64,000 bases of DNA, from the NCBI GenBank assembly GCA_002914805.1, contig JXTB01000186.1, positions 248,701 through 312,700 on the forward strand, written 5' to 3'. Shown here in pieces: positions 1-13,519 of this stretch. The notes under the pieces were generated by a model. It ran no database searches. It had not been told where the DNA came from and saw only the letters and a program-made list of their open reading frames with translations. The stretch's first letter is position 1, and every line of letters starts with the position of its first letter. The DNA comes from Parasponia andersonii (lineage: Eukaryota; Streptophyta; Magnoliopsida; Rosales; Cannabaceae). A program made the translations under genes and the position numbers.

Positions 1-1836
1 GAGACAAATAAATGATATAATTGAATATTATTATAAATATTAGGGTAAAAATGAAAATTTCAAAAAATTGGGGGCATATGCTCTCCTGGGGCCAAGTTAG
101 CTCTGTGTTGTGGATCAATAGAAGATCTTATTTGATATTAGTAAAAAAAAATAGATTTTTGTAATAAAAAACTAAAAGTCATGGTTTATTTTTTTTTTGA
201 TGTTATTCCTTATTTTAGAAGGGTATAATTTGGAGATTTTGAATGTTGATATTTTTTTTTGGCACACATACTAATGCCTATTTTAAGGGAAGAGATCTCA
301 TACATACTAATGCTATTTTAAGGGACAAAGATCCTGAGAGAAAGAACAAGATATTATTAATAAGAGAGGGTGATATTTAATGTTGTATTTTTGTATTAAA
401 TGCAGATCAACATATCACATCATTAATTTTCAGTGAGCTTTGAATATAAGGTTTGGCGTATCCTTTCTAAATTAATCCATAGTAATTGAGATGATAAATA
501 GGAAGCACACGACATGTGAGGTGCGATTTCGGGTGTCCAAATTCATTTGTGGTGATCAATTTATCCCTAGTTAATGTTGTAATTTGTCGTGTGTGCCTAT
601 AAATATATGCAAAGATAAATGGGGATATAAATGAGAAAAGTATGTATGGACATAGTAAAATGAGATAAAATTGTGGTCGCATCATGTACATTCCACTCAC
701 TTGGTTTTATATACAAAGTTTGTCCAAATTTATCTGTGGTACTACTTTCACTCTATTTTGCCCACCAATATATTCTTTTTTATTTTATTTATTTATTTCA
801 AAGACGGTGATTCAGGTGAAACTCTGGAGACGAAAATTTCAAAGGAGAGGAAAAAAAGAAAAAAAAAAAGGGGGATAATAATGATTATATTGTGGTGTGG
901 ACAATAATTGAGTTGATATAGGCCACCTTAACATGATGGATGAAATGGTTGTGGCCTTTTGATTGGCTCTCCATCCTGCTACCGACAGTGTATCATTTTT
1001 ACAAACCTAAACTGGTTTTACTTAATTTGGCTTTTAGCGATTAGATGACAAATGAACCAGTCCATGCTCCTTTAGAAAGTTGCCACGATTTCAAAATTTT
1101 CTAAGTTCAACTTTTCAAAAAAAAAAAAAATAAAAAAATAAAAACTCAAGTTCAAAGAGGCTACGTTGGCGAAAATCGACTCAACCTCTTCCTTTTTTTT
1201 TTTTTTTTTTTTTTTCTAAGAACCGAATCATAATTAAAAAAAAATTCAAAAAATATAAATAAAAACTCTCAAAGAGAGTCTTCATACTTACTCATTACCG
1301 TATCAGATTACTGACCACTTAGCTTGGTCCAATGTTTCCTGTTTTGTTCCCTATGCATAGATGTGGACAAAAAACATCTACTCCATAGAGTACTTTTAGT
1401 TCCTGATTACTGTTTACCAAGCTTAATTAGACTTGCTTTGTTTCAAGAAACTGTATTTTATATACACGAAACAAATATATCCAGGTGATAGAGTCTGGAA
1501 TTTTCTCGTACTATATTACCGGAAGAAAGACATGAGAAATGATGTTTGCCAATTAATTTCAAGATATAAATATCATAATATTGGTCCACAGATTTTCTTA
1601 AAGCAAATCTGTAAGGAATCTGTTATGGTTCTGAATATATATCCAAAGCACCTAAATAAAAAGTATATATTATACCTGCTTCAAAACTATTGAATGACAA
1701 TTACAGTTACAAAACTACCCAGATTTCATTACAAGAGATCTCAGATCATCCCTTTAGATGCTCATAAAAAATAAACCAAAAAAGCACATAAATTACTATA
1801 CATCTGTATATGCTTAATAAACTTTAGACGAACCAG
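1..1836. other. AT-rich intergenic DNA, no supported gene
   Basis: I see no gene here. The stretch is AT-rich with several poly-A and poly-T runs (around 1117-1140 and 1192-1215). A short imperfect tandem duplication of about 32 bp lies near 266-332 (the phrase catactaatg followed by attttaaggga occurs twice). The open frames of 60-86 codons in this stretch have no recognisable domains and read like chance frames. Confidence 0.5.
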
Positions 1837-2154
1837 CTAATAATAAAGAGGGTACTTATAGCGGCCACATCCACAGGCATACTTTCCTCGGCAGAGACAC
1901 ATGGCATAAGGCGGTGGCATTGGACAGGGCCTTCTCTGGGGTTCAACAGAGGACAACCAATGAACCAAGGCTAGCAACAACAATGGTGTGACTATAAGTG
2001 CCCAATTGATCTGCAGTTTTGGGGTTTCAACCTCAATCACTGGCTGTTGTGAGAAGAACCATGGTAAGGCCACTAAAATTGCCACCACTGATAAGAATAG
2101 CACAATTGGGTACAAGGGTGGACTCTCATTTCTTCTACATGCACAGTAGCCCAT
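1837..2154 (-). CDS. Small cysteine-rich two-segment membrane protein
   Basis: A single-exon frame of 105 codons that I cannot assign to a named family. The N-terminus MGYCACRRNESPPLYP is short and contains two cysteines. Two hydrophobic stretches follow, at about residues 16-34 (IVLFLSVVAILVALPWFF) and 50-66 (ALIVTPLLLLALVHWLS). The tail is cysteine-, proline- and tyrosine-rich (PCPMPPPYAMCLCRGKYACGCG). The two helices and the soluble cysteine clusters at both ends suggest a hairpin membrane protein with both termini on the same side. The amino-acid make-up is far from random, which supports a real gene. It lies about 1.5 kb beyond the 3' end of the URB2-like gene, on the same strand. Function unknown. 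Confidence 0.6.
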   Translation of the reverse strand: MGYCACRRNESPPLYPIVLFLSVVAILVALPWFFSQQPVIEVETPKLQINWALIVTPLLLLALVHWLSSVEPQRRPCPMPPPYAMCLCRGKYACGCGRYKYPLYY

Positions 2155-3626
2155 CAGACCAGATTCCTCTTCTGATTAGATCCTTGAAGCTTTGTAAAAT
2201 TTTTGGGCACCAAAAAGTTGTTAAGAGACTTAGATGTTGAAGGGCTAGTTTGATTTATAGCAAGAATTAATTGTTTGAGGATATTGTATAGTGTTTTCTA
2301 TCAATGTCTCTACCACACAACTAATATGTCCACTTTTTTTATTCCAAGCGTTTGGTCACAGAGCTATCAAAGCCATTGTCATTTGTCCATCAGCTCCATA
2401 ATGCCATTAACAATAAAGCTAAACAATTGATACCCTTTTGGGATGGGGACAAATGTGGAGGGGACATGGCATTAGCTTGAAAGATAATCAATCCATCTGT
2501 GACATTTGTTTGTCCTACTAAACTTTCTTTCCAATGTTTCAATAGACCATAATTACACAGCTCCAATATTTTAAAGCTTAGTTTAATGGTAAGTCTTTGA
2601 GATTGAAACGCTATCTTTTGTCTCAATACTATTGTTAATTACAACAATTACACACACAGAAACTAATTTTATTTTACTCTAAAATCTTTTTATTATTTGG
2701 GTTGTGTTTGTTATGCGGGACTAGTCCTCAATTTTTCTTTTTGCTAAGGATGACTCTCATCATTGGGGAACAAAAAAAAGTAGATGAATAAGAATGATGG
2801 ACACGCCTGCATCTTACAAGTTACAAGCTAGAGGAAGAAGCAGTGGACCATTAAGACGCATCAACTACTAGATGCTAAGGCCCATTTGGGCAGTTGTTAG
2901 GCCACTGAGTTGATGGATACAGTGGATTAAGCTAGAAAGTTCGTCCGCAATGTTTATCATGCACTTAAAAATTTTTAAAAATACAAATCCCAAATGCTGA
3001 TTTAAGTAGAATATAGGAACTGCATTAGCTTTAACTTCATCTTAAGAAACCAGTCGCTGTTTAGGGAGGTGATCAACTTCTTTCAGTTCGATTCTGAACA
3101 CTAACCCACAACGAAAACCAGATGTGTAGAACTCAAAAGGGCACCCTGCCTAGGAGTGGGAACCAAACGAACAAGACAGGCTAGAAATTCAAACAAGCAT
3201 CTAGTTGACAGGAAAATCAAAGCGCAAATACAATTAATTTTACAAGTTTGGACTTCAGGTACACTATGAAGATCAAGTACACAACACATAGACATACATG
3301 GGTATAAATCATGATATGTATATCTTACATGTGTCTATTTGTAGGTATAACATTTGATTGATAATTTATGAGTTGGTTTAAGTCACCTGTAAATTAACCA
3401 AATGAAAATAATCCACTTTGTGGCGATATGCTACTGGATAACCAGTGGTGCTGCATGACACCTTCATCGACAGCTGCATTGTTTCTTACTTCCATGGGTG
3501 CTGCTTATCATCGGCTTAAAGAATACAGACGTTATCTTTGCAAAATTTTATGTACACAGATAACATGTTAGCCTAGTGATCACATTCATATGATTTGCTG
3601 ATACATCCCAGCGGAGTAGGAATGGC
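2155..3626. other. Intergenic DNA between the small membrane-protein gene and the URB2 3' end
   Basis: No supported gene. The part nearest 3626 must contain the 3' untranslated region of the minus-strand URB2-like gene. The remaining open frames are short, with no domain that I recognise. Confidence 0.45.
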
Positions 3627-6600
3627 TTAGACTTTCCCTTCATACTGAAAGTTGAGTTTGTAGTCATGTTGCAGAGTTGCCAATGTGTTTCGACAAGGAC
3701 CCTCTACAGAAACATAAAGAATATGTGAGACGACAAAACCTTCTTTCAAAGTTGTAACTTAGGTTTTGATTGCATCATGATTGCTTACCTCCAAATACAG
3801 TATGAAGATGTTGAAGATCTCCTGGTGAGCAAGCATCTATTAAAGCATATACACCTGGTCTTAGAGCTTCGTCTATTTCCCTGCAAATTAATTACACAAT
3901 GTTTCAGCCACTCTAGTTGGCACCAGAAATTCTGTTACTCCCCTAGAATTGTAACTTAAAATATTCGAGAAATGTAATCAGTCGACTCCAAATGAGGAAA
4001 TGATAGGTTTCTAGCGTTGGGAAAGACGAGCATTTTTGGAATAGAACAATATGAACAGACAATTTTAATAGGATTCTTCAGGTTATTGGAAAAGAAATCA
4101 AGAGAATGTTCTAGAATAGAAAGCTTTGACACAGGAAACACAGTAATAATTGAAAAATGTAATGTGTTAGAGAATGCAAAAGATTACCTCTTGATGCCGG
4201 TTTTCAGGGCGCCGTGGCCTGAATAAATCCATATATAAGTAGACAAGAACTGAGGACAATGCCGTCCCAGGACATCTTTCTGATGTCGTATCTGCAAAGT
4301 AGAAGAGTGAGGAAGTCAACTCTTATATAAGCAATCACTGGGGGAAAAACAGGCTTTCTGCTAGCCTAGGATTTCTTTACACAATCTAAAACTGGACAAC
4401 AATACGCCATACATAAAATCTCAGTGAAAGCCCTCAACAATTCAAACTTACCATAAAACGTTAAATTTAAGTTGGGTCTGTGAGTTCACCAATAAAACAA
4501 ATGACATGCCGTAGGTTTTAAACCACACAATAATTCCTCCATTACACATGCTTCAGAATGGTTCTATTTTTTTTTTTTTTTTCTAAAAAAGGTAAAATGG
4601 CAGTAAATTGGACGATCCCATACTATCATTAAGATATCTCTCATCAAATTTTACCAATATATGACCAAGTGAGCACTATTGTCATGGCAAATAAATATCA
4701 GGCTGAAAACTTGATTTTTAAGGCGGTAGTTATTTGGAGCCTTTGGTCCTCTTTGCCATCTCAATGACAGGTAAAAGACAGAATCTAACTTAGAACACTA
4801 AAAGAAGGCACACTGACCATGCATAGGGAAGCACTAAACTATAGATCTAAATTCAGAGCAGTATATGAAGAAATGTTTAACGTAGACGCTTGTCATAATT
4901 ATGCATTCTTGTCAATAGTGACAACACCCACCTCTTCATAAATCCTTCGTAGACAATAAGCACATTTTACTCCATCTTCCACTTCCCATGAGAAATAACC
5001 ATTTCTGATTACTGACTTAGAATCCACCATCTCCAAACACTGAAGAAGAACACAAACGGAAGCTTCAAGTACAGCAATGCACTGCTTGCATTCACTGGAA
5101 GTTATAAACCATAAGCATACAATTATACAGTGGTCATTTTGTTGAGTATAGAAAAACCAACAGAACATAATGTAACCAGAAAGTAAGAACAAATTCAAAT
5201 TAATAAATCCAAAGCCAGTAAAGCAGTTTTGGGAGGATTAATTCAACAAAACTTAACAAATCTTTATTACAAGAATTTTTAGATGTGAATCTTATCTCCT
5301 AGGAAAAGAAGAAAATAATGGACTAAAGAAAAAAATGAAAAACAGAAAGTACCTTTTGTGATGCTTTAGGACATTATATAGTAACCGGCAACATGCAGCA
5401 AATAGATCGATTGAAAATCGCCTATCTACGCTACAAAACTGCATACTCTCTACTGGATCAGAGATATGGCTCTTTGAAACGGTGGAAGTATTATTCTGAA
5501 TAGAAGTTCTAGAAAGTTTAAGCTGATGGAAATCCTGAAAAAGTGCTCCAGGTATGCACAAAGATTGTGCTACATGCCAAGCCTCCATTTGGTACAGAGC
5601 ATGTTTGCCTGAAATCCGTATCATTACCTCAACGCACATAAGAATAACTGCTCCTGGATCTGGATCAGTATCACCCATCAATCTGTCATAGAAGATTGAT
5701 GGACTCTGCAAATGTAGAATAATGTTGAACATACTGGCAAGTAAGCTCTGAATATGTCTTTTAACCACACTCAGACGCTTGCGTCCTGAACATAATCAAT
5801 GGTCAGAAAAACACACCAAATTAAGATAACGCACTTAAATCCCAAATCCATGCCTTAAAGCTGAAAATGATTTTGCAACAGCACGTTTGACTGCAGGGTA
5901 ATGGCAATTATATTTTGCTATTTTTGTATATTCTATGTCACTAATAATGTTTACTATAATTACTACTACGATAATTATTGTTTCCGTTGTTCGTAGTGGG
6001 GAGGAGGAATCTAGAGTTCTCTAACTAATAGTGGAGTAAAGGGAGAGTGTAACTAATAAGATCCATGTGATGTACCTAAGTAAAAAGGTTCCTAACGGTA
6101 AAGATTGCAGATAGCAACATGTTTCCATTGTTTAAACAACCACTTCCTAATCCAAAGAGAAAGACAAGGAAAGTTGAAACAAATAGCAACTATCCAATGC
6201 CACCATTTAATGTGTTAAGATATTGATACCTGAAACAAATTCTAGAACCAAATCCAAGCAGTCAATACCAGCGGCAACAATTGAGGAAACTTTTCCCCCA
6301 TTTGCACTTCCAGTCTGTATGTTGTAAATCATTGTGGACCTTTCCTGCACACCAACTAAGGCTCTTTCGATAGCTTGTATTGCAGACAACAGATGCAACT
6401 CTGATGGTTTCTTTATGAACACTGTGAATGACAACCGCAACCGGGATTTAAATTCATCGAAACCAGATGGCTTGCTAGGAAGAGATGCTTCAAAAAGTCT
6501 TGAATGACCATGGAGCAATTTGGTGCTCGACTCTGTGTCATGAGATGCGAGTGTAGCTCTTTTACCTTGAAAAGTTATGCATTTTCCTATAGCCCTTAAC

Positions 6601-9600
6601 TGCAGGTCTACCATCTTGACATAAAGATTTCTGGACAAGGTGGGATCAGTCATAGGAAAATGATTTCCTAATTCTTCCAGATACTTTGCAATACCATCTA
6701 ACCAAACAAAAGATAAGGGTTGTGGGACATTAATCATGTCTTCTAATTCTGATAGCAAGACCTGTGAAACGCCAGTAAAAATTCGCATCAAGGTTGCAGA
6801 AAATGCAGCACAATTGACATGGAGATTTAGCCTCAAAATAGCTGAAGAAGCAATTAGTAACTGTCTGAGTAGAAATGCTGCTTCAGGACAATCACCTTTA
6901 AGCAAGTTCCTCAGGAAAGACTTGTTTAGAGGTAGGCACTGATGTGAATCAACCTCAGTCAAAAAACTGGCAGCAGAATTTGATGCTTTTGACTGGATTC
7001 TCTTCTTACGCACATTGCCAGTTCCAGAATTATCATCGATGTCAGATGATGCCTTACAGGTGGTCATCACATCACCAGAACTGTCCTGCTGTTTACCACA
7101 AGAAATATCAGCCTTCCCACCAGCATTTTCAGTTAAATGATCCATTGCACTCAACCAATCTAGAGTGTTGCTTGCCTTAAAAAAATATTGAGCATCATTT
7201 AAAACCAACATGCTTACCAGTAGACTAGAAAATTCTATAAAAACACTTATGCACAGGTTGATTTCCGATTTAAGATTGTCTTTCCACCCTGATAATATCA
7301 ACTTATAATCAACACTTCTCACATCTGTTTCTTTCATAACGGATGCCAAGCCCCATAGAAACCCACTAAAGCAGGACATAATCGTAGAGTACCTACTTAG
7401 ATTGACATCATTGGCATTAACACCAACTATTTTGTTAGAAAGGGTGTCCTTCAATGAGGGAAGTAAGTTTTGCATCTGCTCCCTCAAGCTCTTAGCGACA
7501 CAAAACACACTTTCCCAGGCTTCAATATAATCACAGGAACTCAAGTGTTGATCACATTCTATTAAATCGATCTGTTCATGGTCCACTCCAACATTTTGGT
7601 GCTCTTTATAAGACTTCTGAGGATTTTTAATGAAATTAACAGCTTGGTTAAAGTGGTATTTGGTCAATGTCAAAAACACGTACAACGTGTGATCCAATAA
7701 TGGAAAGATCATATCATCAACTTGCGAACCACTATCTTTTGAAAGTAACTCTTGGATACCAAAAACAGCATACAATGACTTGAAAAGCCATAAAACAGGA
7801 AGTGAATTTCCAGAGTACATAAGACTATGTGAGGTTTGACTAGATTCTGTTTTCCCCTCACAAGAAGCCATGATGATATATTTCAAGACCTTTCGGCAAC
7901 ATAAGAACAACCGGAAAAGCTCATAGCCATCATGTGAGTTTGAAGAACCCTTGCAATCTAATAAGGCGCCAATAACAAGCCTGGAACATACAAGACCAAT
8001 CAAATTGATAAAATATCAATTAGTCGCAAGATCATGCTCCCCAAAAATAATAATAATAAAAAAAGTAATAATAATAATAATAATGATTGAAACAAAATAT
8101 GAACATGTTGATTTTCCCATAACAAAGCTGCTTGGAGGAACGAATGTCGACGTATGATATAAGAGATTATCCCATACCTTCAGCCATAAAACTAGAGATA
8201 AAGTACGAAGAGAATGATTGTTTTGGGCGAAGTAGATCAATGCACATGGCTTTTGTGAAAGATAATCTATTAAATACATTCACTACTAGCTCCTAAGTAC
8301 ATACAATTTATGAATCATTTAGGGGGGAAAAAAAAAGTGGACAAGCATACTGTATAGTCTTTGAGACTCCAGGTAATACAAAATCAACTCAACTAATCCC
8401 TTGTCTCAGTTATCAACTATGGACAATTTTGACTAAAATTTATTAGTAAAAAAAATTCCTTGCAGATTATTATTTATTTTTTTAAAGAAAGGAAACAGAG
8501 TACATTAGGTGTATCCATAAACAGAAAAAATTACTTTGAAAAGGTAGCTTTCTAGGTTGAAGGATGATGGCAACATATCATACGATTAATTATCTAGATA
8601 TGGACAAGAACATACCTTTCAAGGTTGAGAATAGATGTCAGCAAAGTTGAAAATGATTTTGAATTAAAAAATTCTTTTGGAATCCAGCCTATAAGATTGA
8701 GCAAACTCTGAGAAGCTGAGAGTTCCATACAGGTCAAAGGTAAGGCACTTGGGGCATTGCCACTTTCTATGTGAAGCTTGCCGGAAGAACAAGTAACGGG
8801 TTTTTCGGCTGAAAGACAATCATACATGACATGCTTTTTTCCCGAAACAATCATTAATGAGTTTTCTAGGTCACTTAAAACCTCAGGCCAATTAGGTGAT
8901 GACTTGAAATCAACGTTTCCAGATGAACAAGTGATAGATGGTAATGCAGATTTCTCTAAAGCACGGCAAAACCTTGAGGCCAAATGTCTGCGGACAAACT
9001 AATACAAGACATAGAATAAACATTCAGGAATTGGGATGGAAATATTCTGTAGAAACTAAGATGAAATGGACCAGTCAATTGAAAGAAAAATGAAATACAA
9101 TGAGCATGTTGGCAATACAAACAAACATGCAAACACAATGAAAATGTAGATGAGTGCAAGTCAGTGATGTGTGCATTGAAGAGGAGAGGAAAGTGGACTA
9201 ACTCTTTGTTCATACAGAATGGAGTTATTAAAGAGTTGTAGAGAGATTTTCCACATGGTCACCCTATTTAGTTGGTTGGTTTTATTGCTGTGGTGTGCTC
9301 CAACCTGCCCAAAGCTGCTTCTCCCGTAGGAAATGGAAGTATGGATCAAAAGAGAAAGGTACATCTTCAATTTCTTTTTAGCAGCATGAGTACACCAAAC
9401 ATCAATATTTTGGCAAAGAATCCACCAAACTGCAGTAGGCAATGACTTCTTGTTCACAGAAGAAACACCAAAATCCCATTCACCACTTTCATGGGCAGAT
9501 AATTCCTCACAAGTTGTATCGTCTGAAGCAGAAATTAGTTGTTGACTCTTAGACACTAATGACAGATGCTCCATCATGAAATCAGTAAGGCCTGCTGCCT

Positions 9601-12600
9601 CTTGCCTGAGTATTGAGATGCGCCTTCCAAGCTTTTTGCTTCTTTTTTGATAACGGGACAAGTTAGCAGCATCAAGCAATGCAATTTGAACTAAACTATC
9701 ATTATTTTGCAGCAAATACTCAAAAGACTTTATCTGCCTGTTCAAATCAACAAGCCTCTGAAGAGCCATAGCATGCATTACATAAGTCAAAGGACAACAA
9801 TCAGCAGCACCAAGAACAAAGATATCTGAAACAGCTTGAATGACAGTAAGAAGAGAAGCTGAAGGTTGTAGAAAGCAAGAAAAATAATCATTGTTCATCC
9901 AATCAGTCTTATGCATCCAATCTCCACCAGAGAATGCTTCAAATGAATTCCCCATTGCCGCTGACATCTTTCTTGACGAATCTGGAGGCATAAAGCTAGC
10001 TGCTTGCCTGTATAAAATTCTACAGGACATGCACAACTGAAAGAAGAACAAAAATATCCAATGAGTTGAAACTTTAATACTCTGCAAATCACTTTTGTTT
10101 CCAGCCAGGTCAGTGTCAAAAGATATTCCTGTGACAGAAAAGAGGAACTTGTTGGCAGCATCTGGCTGTAGTCCAACTAGACTACTCATGTAAGGACACA
10201 ATGCAGTTATCAAGTCCTTTACAGACAGTCCAACTAGGTTACTATTACCCGTTGTGACAGGCACTGAGTTCAGCACTAATGCATACACTTCAGACAATCC
10301 TCTGCCCAAAAGTTCAGCATGCAAATTAAACCTACTTCTGGGATTGGGTTTGACAAATTCCTTTTCATCAACAACTAGATCATTAGTCTTCATCCATTTC
10401 AGAGATTCTGATAAATCTATAATCAAGTGCTGAAGACACGCACTTGCTTGTCCTTCTGGCATTGATTTAAGAGCTCTATGAATGGCATCTTTAAACTCAT
10501 GTGAGGATAAAAGCATCCCAACTGATTTTGCAAGAGCTTCATCTTGTAAAGGGGTCAAGAATCTAGTGTAACTCACCTCACTTTCCCCATTGTATGAAAT
10601 TAAAAGCCTTATTGCTTTAGACATTGTAAAAATAGCACTATTCACCTGCATTAGTTTTATTGTGTCAGAACTAAGAATCAAGTCAAACAAAAAAATTAAT
10701 GACAAAAAATCAGATGGCAGAAAAAATTATTATGGTCTTTGACAATTCCTAATGCATAAAAGAAAGTAGATGCTCTTATTTTGATAGAAGTGGTTAAAAA
10801 CTGTTGGTTCTGAAGGAAATAACAGGAGAACACAAACAAAACTCTCTCTCTCTCTCTCTCTCTCACATGTATGGATGTGTACTAAATACTTCAAGAGAAA
10901 ACTAGAAGCATGAGTATCCAAAGATCTCTATCTCTCTCTCCTGTGTTCATACTTCAACAGAAATTACAAGCATGAGCATCCAAAGGAAAAGGTTCAAGCA
11001 TCTTTTACCAACCTGACGAAGTTGACTATAGAGATTAAACAATTGGCACCCAAGGTCTGATATCTTATAAAATAATGGAAACTGATCCGCCACATTGGTC
11101 AAAGAAAACCCAAGTACCAAGTAAGAAAACATTGTATGCCATAAGCCTACCAACTCATCTCCCATAACATCATATTCAATTTCCAAAAGATAACCGACAG
11201 CAACAAATACCTCCTCAGCTAATAAAGCTAACATCTCCACCTCCTTCTTGTTATTAACATCAAACTTATAGGATCTGATTAAATTGGAGGACAGTGACAT
11301 AACTGTATTATAAACATTCTTCAAGAAATTAATGCAAGCACCCTCTGAAGTGTCCTCTGTTCTGAAGTACACCTTTTCATGCATAAAGCTAGCAAGTAAA
11401 CTATTAATAGATTTAAGCATGCAATGGGCATCCGACAACACACGTCCCACTCCATGTCTAGGTTGAAGGTTGCCATTAATCTCAAGCAAAAGAGGCTCCA
11501 TAACCCATAAGAAAAAATCAAAAAGTGACTTCCGTTTTTCGGCAGTTAAATAAGTCGAATCGTAAGTCTGTTCAGACACCACGATGCTACTTTCAGAAAA
11601 TGTAGTAGACGTATGATCCAACCGATTCCCGTCTAGATGCTTTGAATGCTCAGTTTTCCCAGCCATCTTGGTATTTTCAGACATCATTAAAGCTCCTTTG
11701 AGATTTTTAACTCTATCAGCAAGCAAGCAAAAGAGTTTTCCTACACTACTTGTTGCCAATTCCTTCTTCATAGCCACAATTCCTTCCAGTTTGGTAAACA
11801 AGTGTCTATGGTAACTTTTAATGACTGTTTTTGAGTCTTTTTTGGTCTCACCATGGTGTGACACATACTTTTCAGAACCACGTAAACTCAAAAATCCGTC
11901 AATATGCACGGGATGAAACAATCCATGAGACAAAACGTCTTCAACTTGCTTCAGCAACTTTCTTTTCCAATCAGAAAAACAACAGTCGATTTGATTATGC
12001 AAGATTCCTAGAAGATGCAACATAGGCTCGAGAAGTTTGTCAATAAAATCATGAAAGCCGTTTTTCCTAGTAGGGTGTGCCCTCAAAAACCTGGCAAACG
12101 GCTCAAATATTGAGCATGAAAGCTGCAGGACATAAACACCTGCATCTCCACAATCAAGGTTCTCGGCAAAAATTTTGTGAACAAGCTCAAGCACTGTAAC
12201 AATAGTTGAAAGCCATAGGTCCAAATTTTCGTTGGACAAACCACCATGGCTTGAGAACACTAAAGAGAGACAATCAAGCACAGTACTGTGAAACTCAAAC
12301 CCTTCACCAATTAAATGGGATTCTATTGGACAGGAAGACACACTGTTGAGTAGGGACAACGTATTATTTGCAATGAAAGAAAAAGACCGCAAAAGGTTTC
12401 TCGAAAAAGTTAAAGAAATCTGCAATTTCAAAGACTCCTCTAAGCAGAATTTAAAAATCTTCCAGCATCTAAAGTCCAAATATGTCTCCACAGCTTCAGC
12501 ACGATGTTTCTCTCCGTCACCCTGTATCCTCTTTCCTGAAGGAATCAACAAAGACTGGACCCAATCATTAAGGAAAATCACAACACGTGATATCTTCACC

Positions 12601-13448
12601 GTCTCACAATCCTGACAGGCAGCATTGCCTTCTTTAACTCTAGACATCACAAAATCAAAAGCTAGCTCCAGCTTCCTGCATTAAAATTTCCTAATTTGTC
12701 AAAAAATATTAATGCCCATTTGACGGTTTACTGAAGAAGTTAGTTTCAAACTTTAAATCTTATATATTACCTAATCTTAGGATACCAGAGTACAAACCAA
12801 CTCCCACTCACAAAACAATCATAAAACAAAACGAGTCTAACACAAAATTTCCCCTTTCAGTCTTGCTTCTCACTACTAAAACTTACTTGGGTTAACTTGG
12901 ATTAGCTCCCAAACTCCCTAAAACCCCATACTCGTATAATCGTATGTTTAACTTTTTGTTTTCTCATTCCTCTGGGCAACCAGATATTAGTTTCAGGGAA
13001 GAAGCAAATCATGAAAGATATTACAATAGCTTCTTCCATGAGCAATCATCCTTTTTCAAATGGAGTATTTCTTTTTAATTATATTCAAAAAATGTTAACA
13101 AATCAACTTTCAGAGTCTTAACATTATCAAATAATAACCCAAAATTTTTTGGGCAACCAGACGGACTAGGAAGAAGGGAAAAAAAAATGGTGCAAAAAAG
13201 AGGAGGACTAACTTTTGAAGGTCGATGTCTTTGTTCTGGATTGATAGAATCAACTCCAGGTTCCTCCATGGGAAAACTTCGGGGTTCGGTTCAATTCGTT
13301 CGGATTTTTCAGCTTCTCCTTCTTCTTGCTGTAAGAAACTCATTTGGTGCCTTTTGGGAGACTGTTCAATCTCTTCGGTGCCCTTTTGCTTTCTCTTTCT
13401 CTTCTCTTCTGTTCGTTTCTCTTTACGCTTCGTTTCTGAATCGGCCAT
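3627..13448 (-). CDS. URB2: URB2/NPA2-like ribosome-biogenesis protein (10 exons)
   Basis: The product resembles plant Urb2/Npa2 proteins, nucleolar factors needed in yeast for 27S pre-rRNA processing and 60S subunit assembly. My exon model, in transcription order, is 13448-13213, 12675-11013, 10645-9216, 8987-8616, 7980-6230, 5785-5353, 5094-4932, 4291-4188, 3880-3789 and 3703-3627. All junctions are GT-AG, reading phase is kept throughout, and the sum is 6321 nt (2106 aa plus stop). The start MADSETKRKEKRTEEKRKRK is lysine-rich, fitting a nuclear or nucleolar protein, and is followed by PWRNLELILSIQNKDIDLQK. The body is helical and leucine-rich. The C-terminal exons carry the Urb2 family domain, including YIWIYSGHGALKTGIKREID and ALRPGVYALIDACSPGDLQH, and end in FQYEGKV. 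A telo-box lies 64-71 bp upstream. Family assignment is from recognised C-terminal and N-terminal blocks; exon edges were judged by eye. Confidence 0.9.
10842..10864. repeat. (CT)n microsatellite in URB2 intron 2
   Basis: An uninterrupted CT run of about 11 units lies inside the intron between the second and third coding exons of the URB2-like gene. A shorter CT tract follows near 10928-10940. Confidence 0.9.
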
Positions 13449-13511
13449 TGTTGATTTTCAGTGCTTTCTTCGTTATTTTGCTCTGAATGGGGTTTTGGGT
13501 GTCCTTTGTTA

Positions 13512-13519
13512 TAGGGTTT
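13512..13519 (-). promoter_or_regulatory. Telo-box (AAACCCTA) upstream of URB2
   Basis: Read on the minus strand this is AAACCCTA, 64-71 bp before the URB2 start codon. In plants this motif is known to be enriched near the start of genes for ribosomal proteins and ribosome assembly, which matches the job inferred for the downstream gene. I did not find a clear TGGGCY site-II partner in the next 250 bp. Confidence 0.55.

Noticed and set aside
1433-1693. An 86-codon plus-strand open frame.
   Set aside because: AT-rich, no domain, no supporting context; likely chance.
10029-10090. A possible 44-bp intron within URB2 exon 3 (donor and acceptor-like bases around the sequence encoding VSTHWIFLFFFQ).
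   Set aside because: Too short for a plant intron and it would break the reading phase. The open translation HWIFLFFFQLCMSCRILYRQ fits the family and continues in frame.
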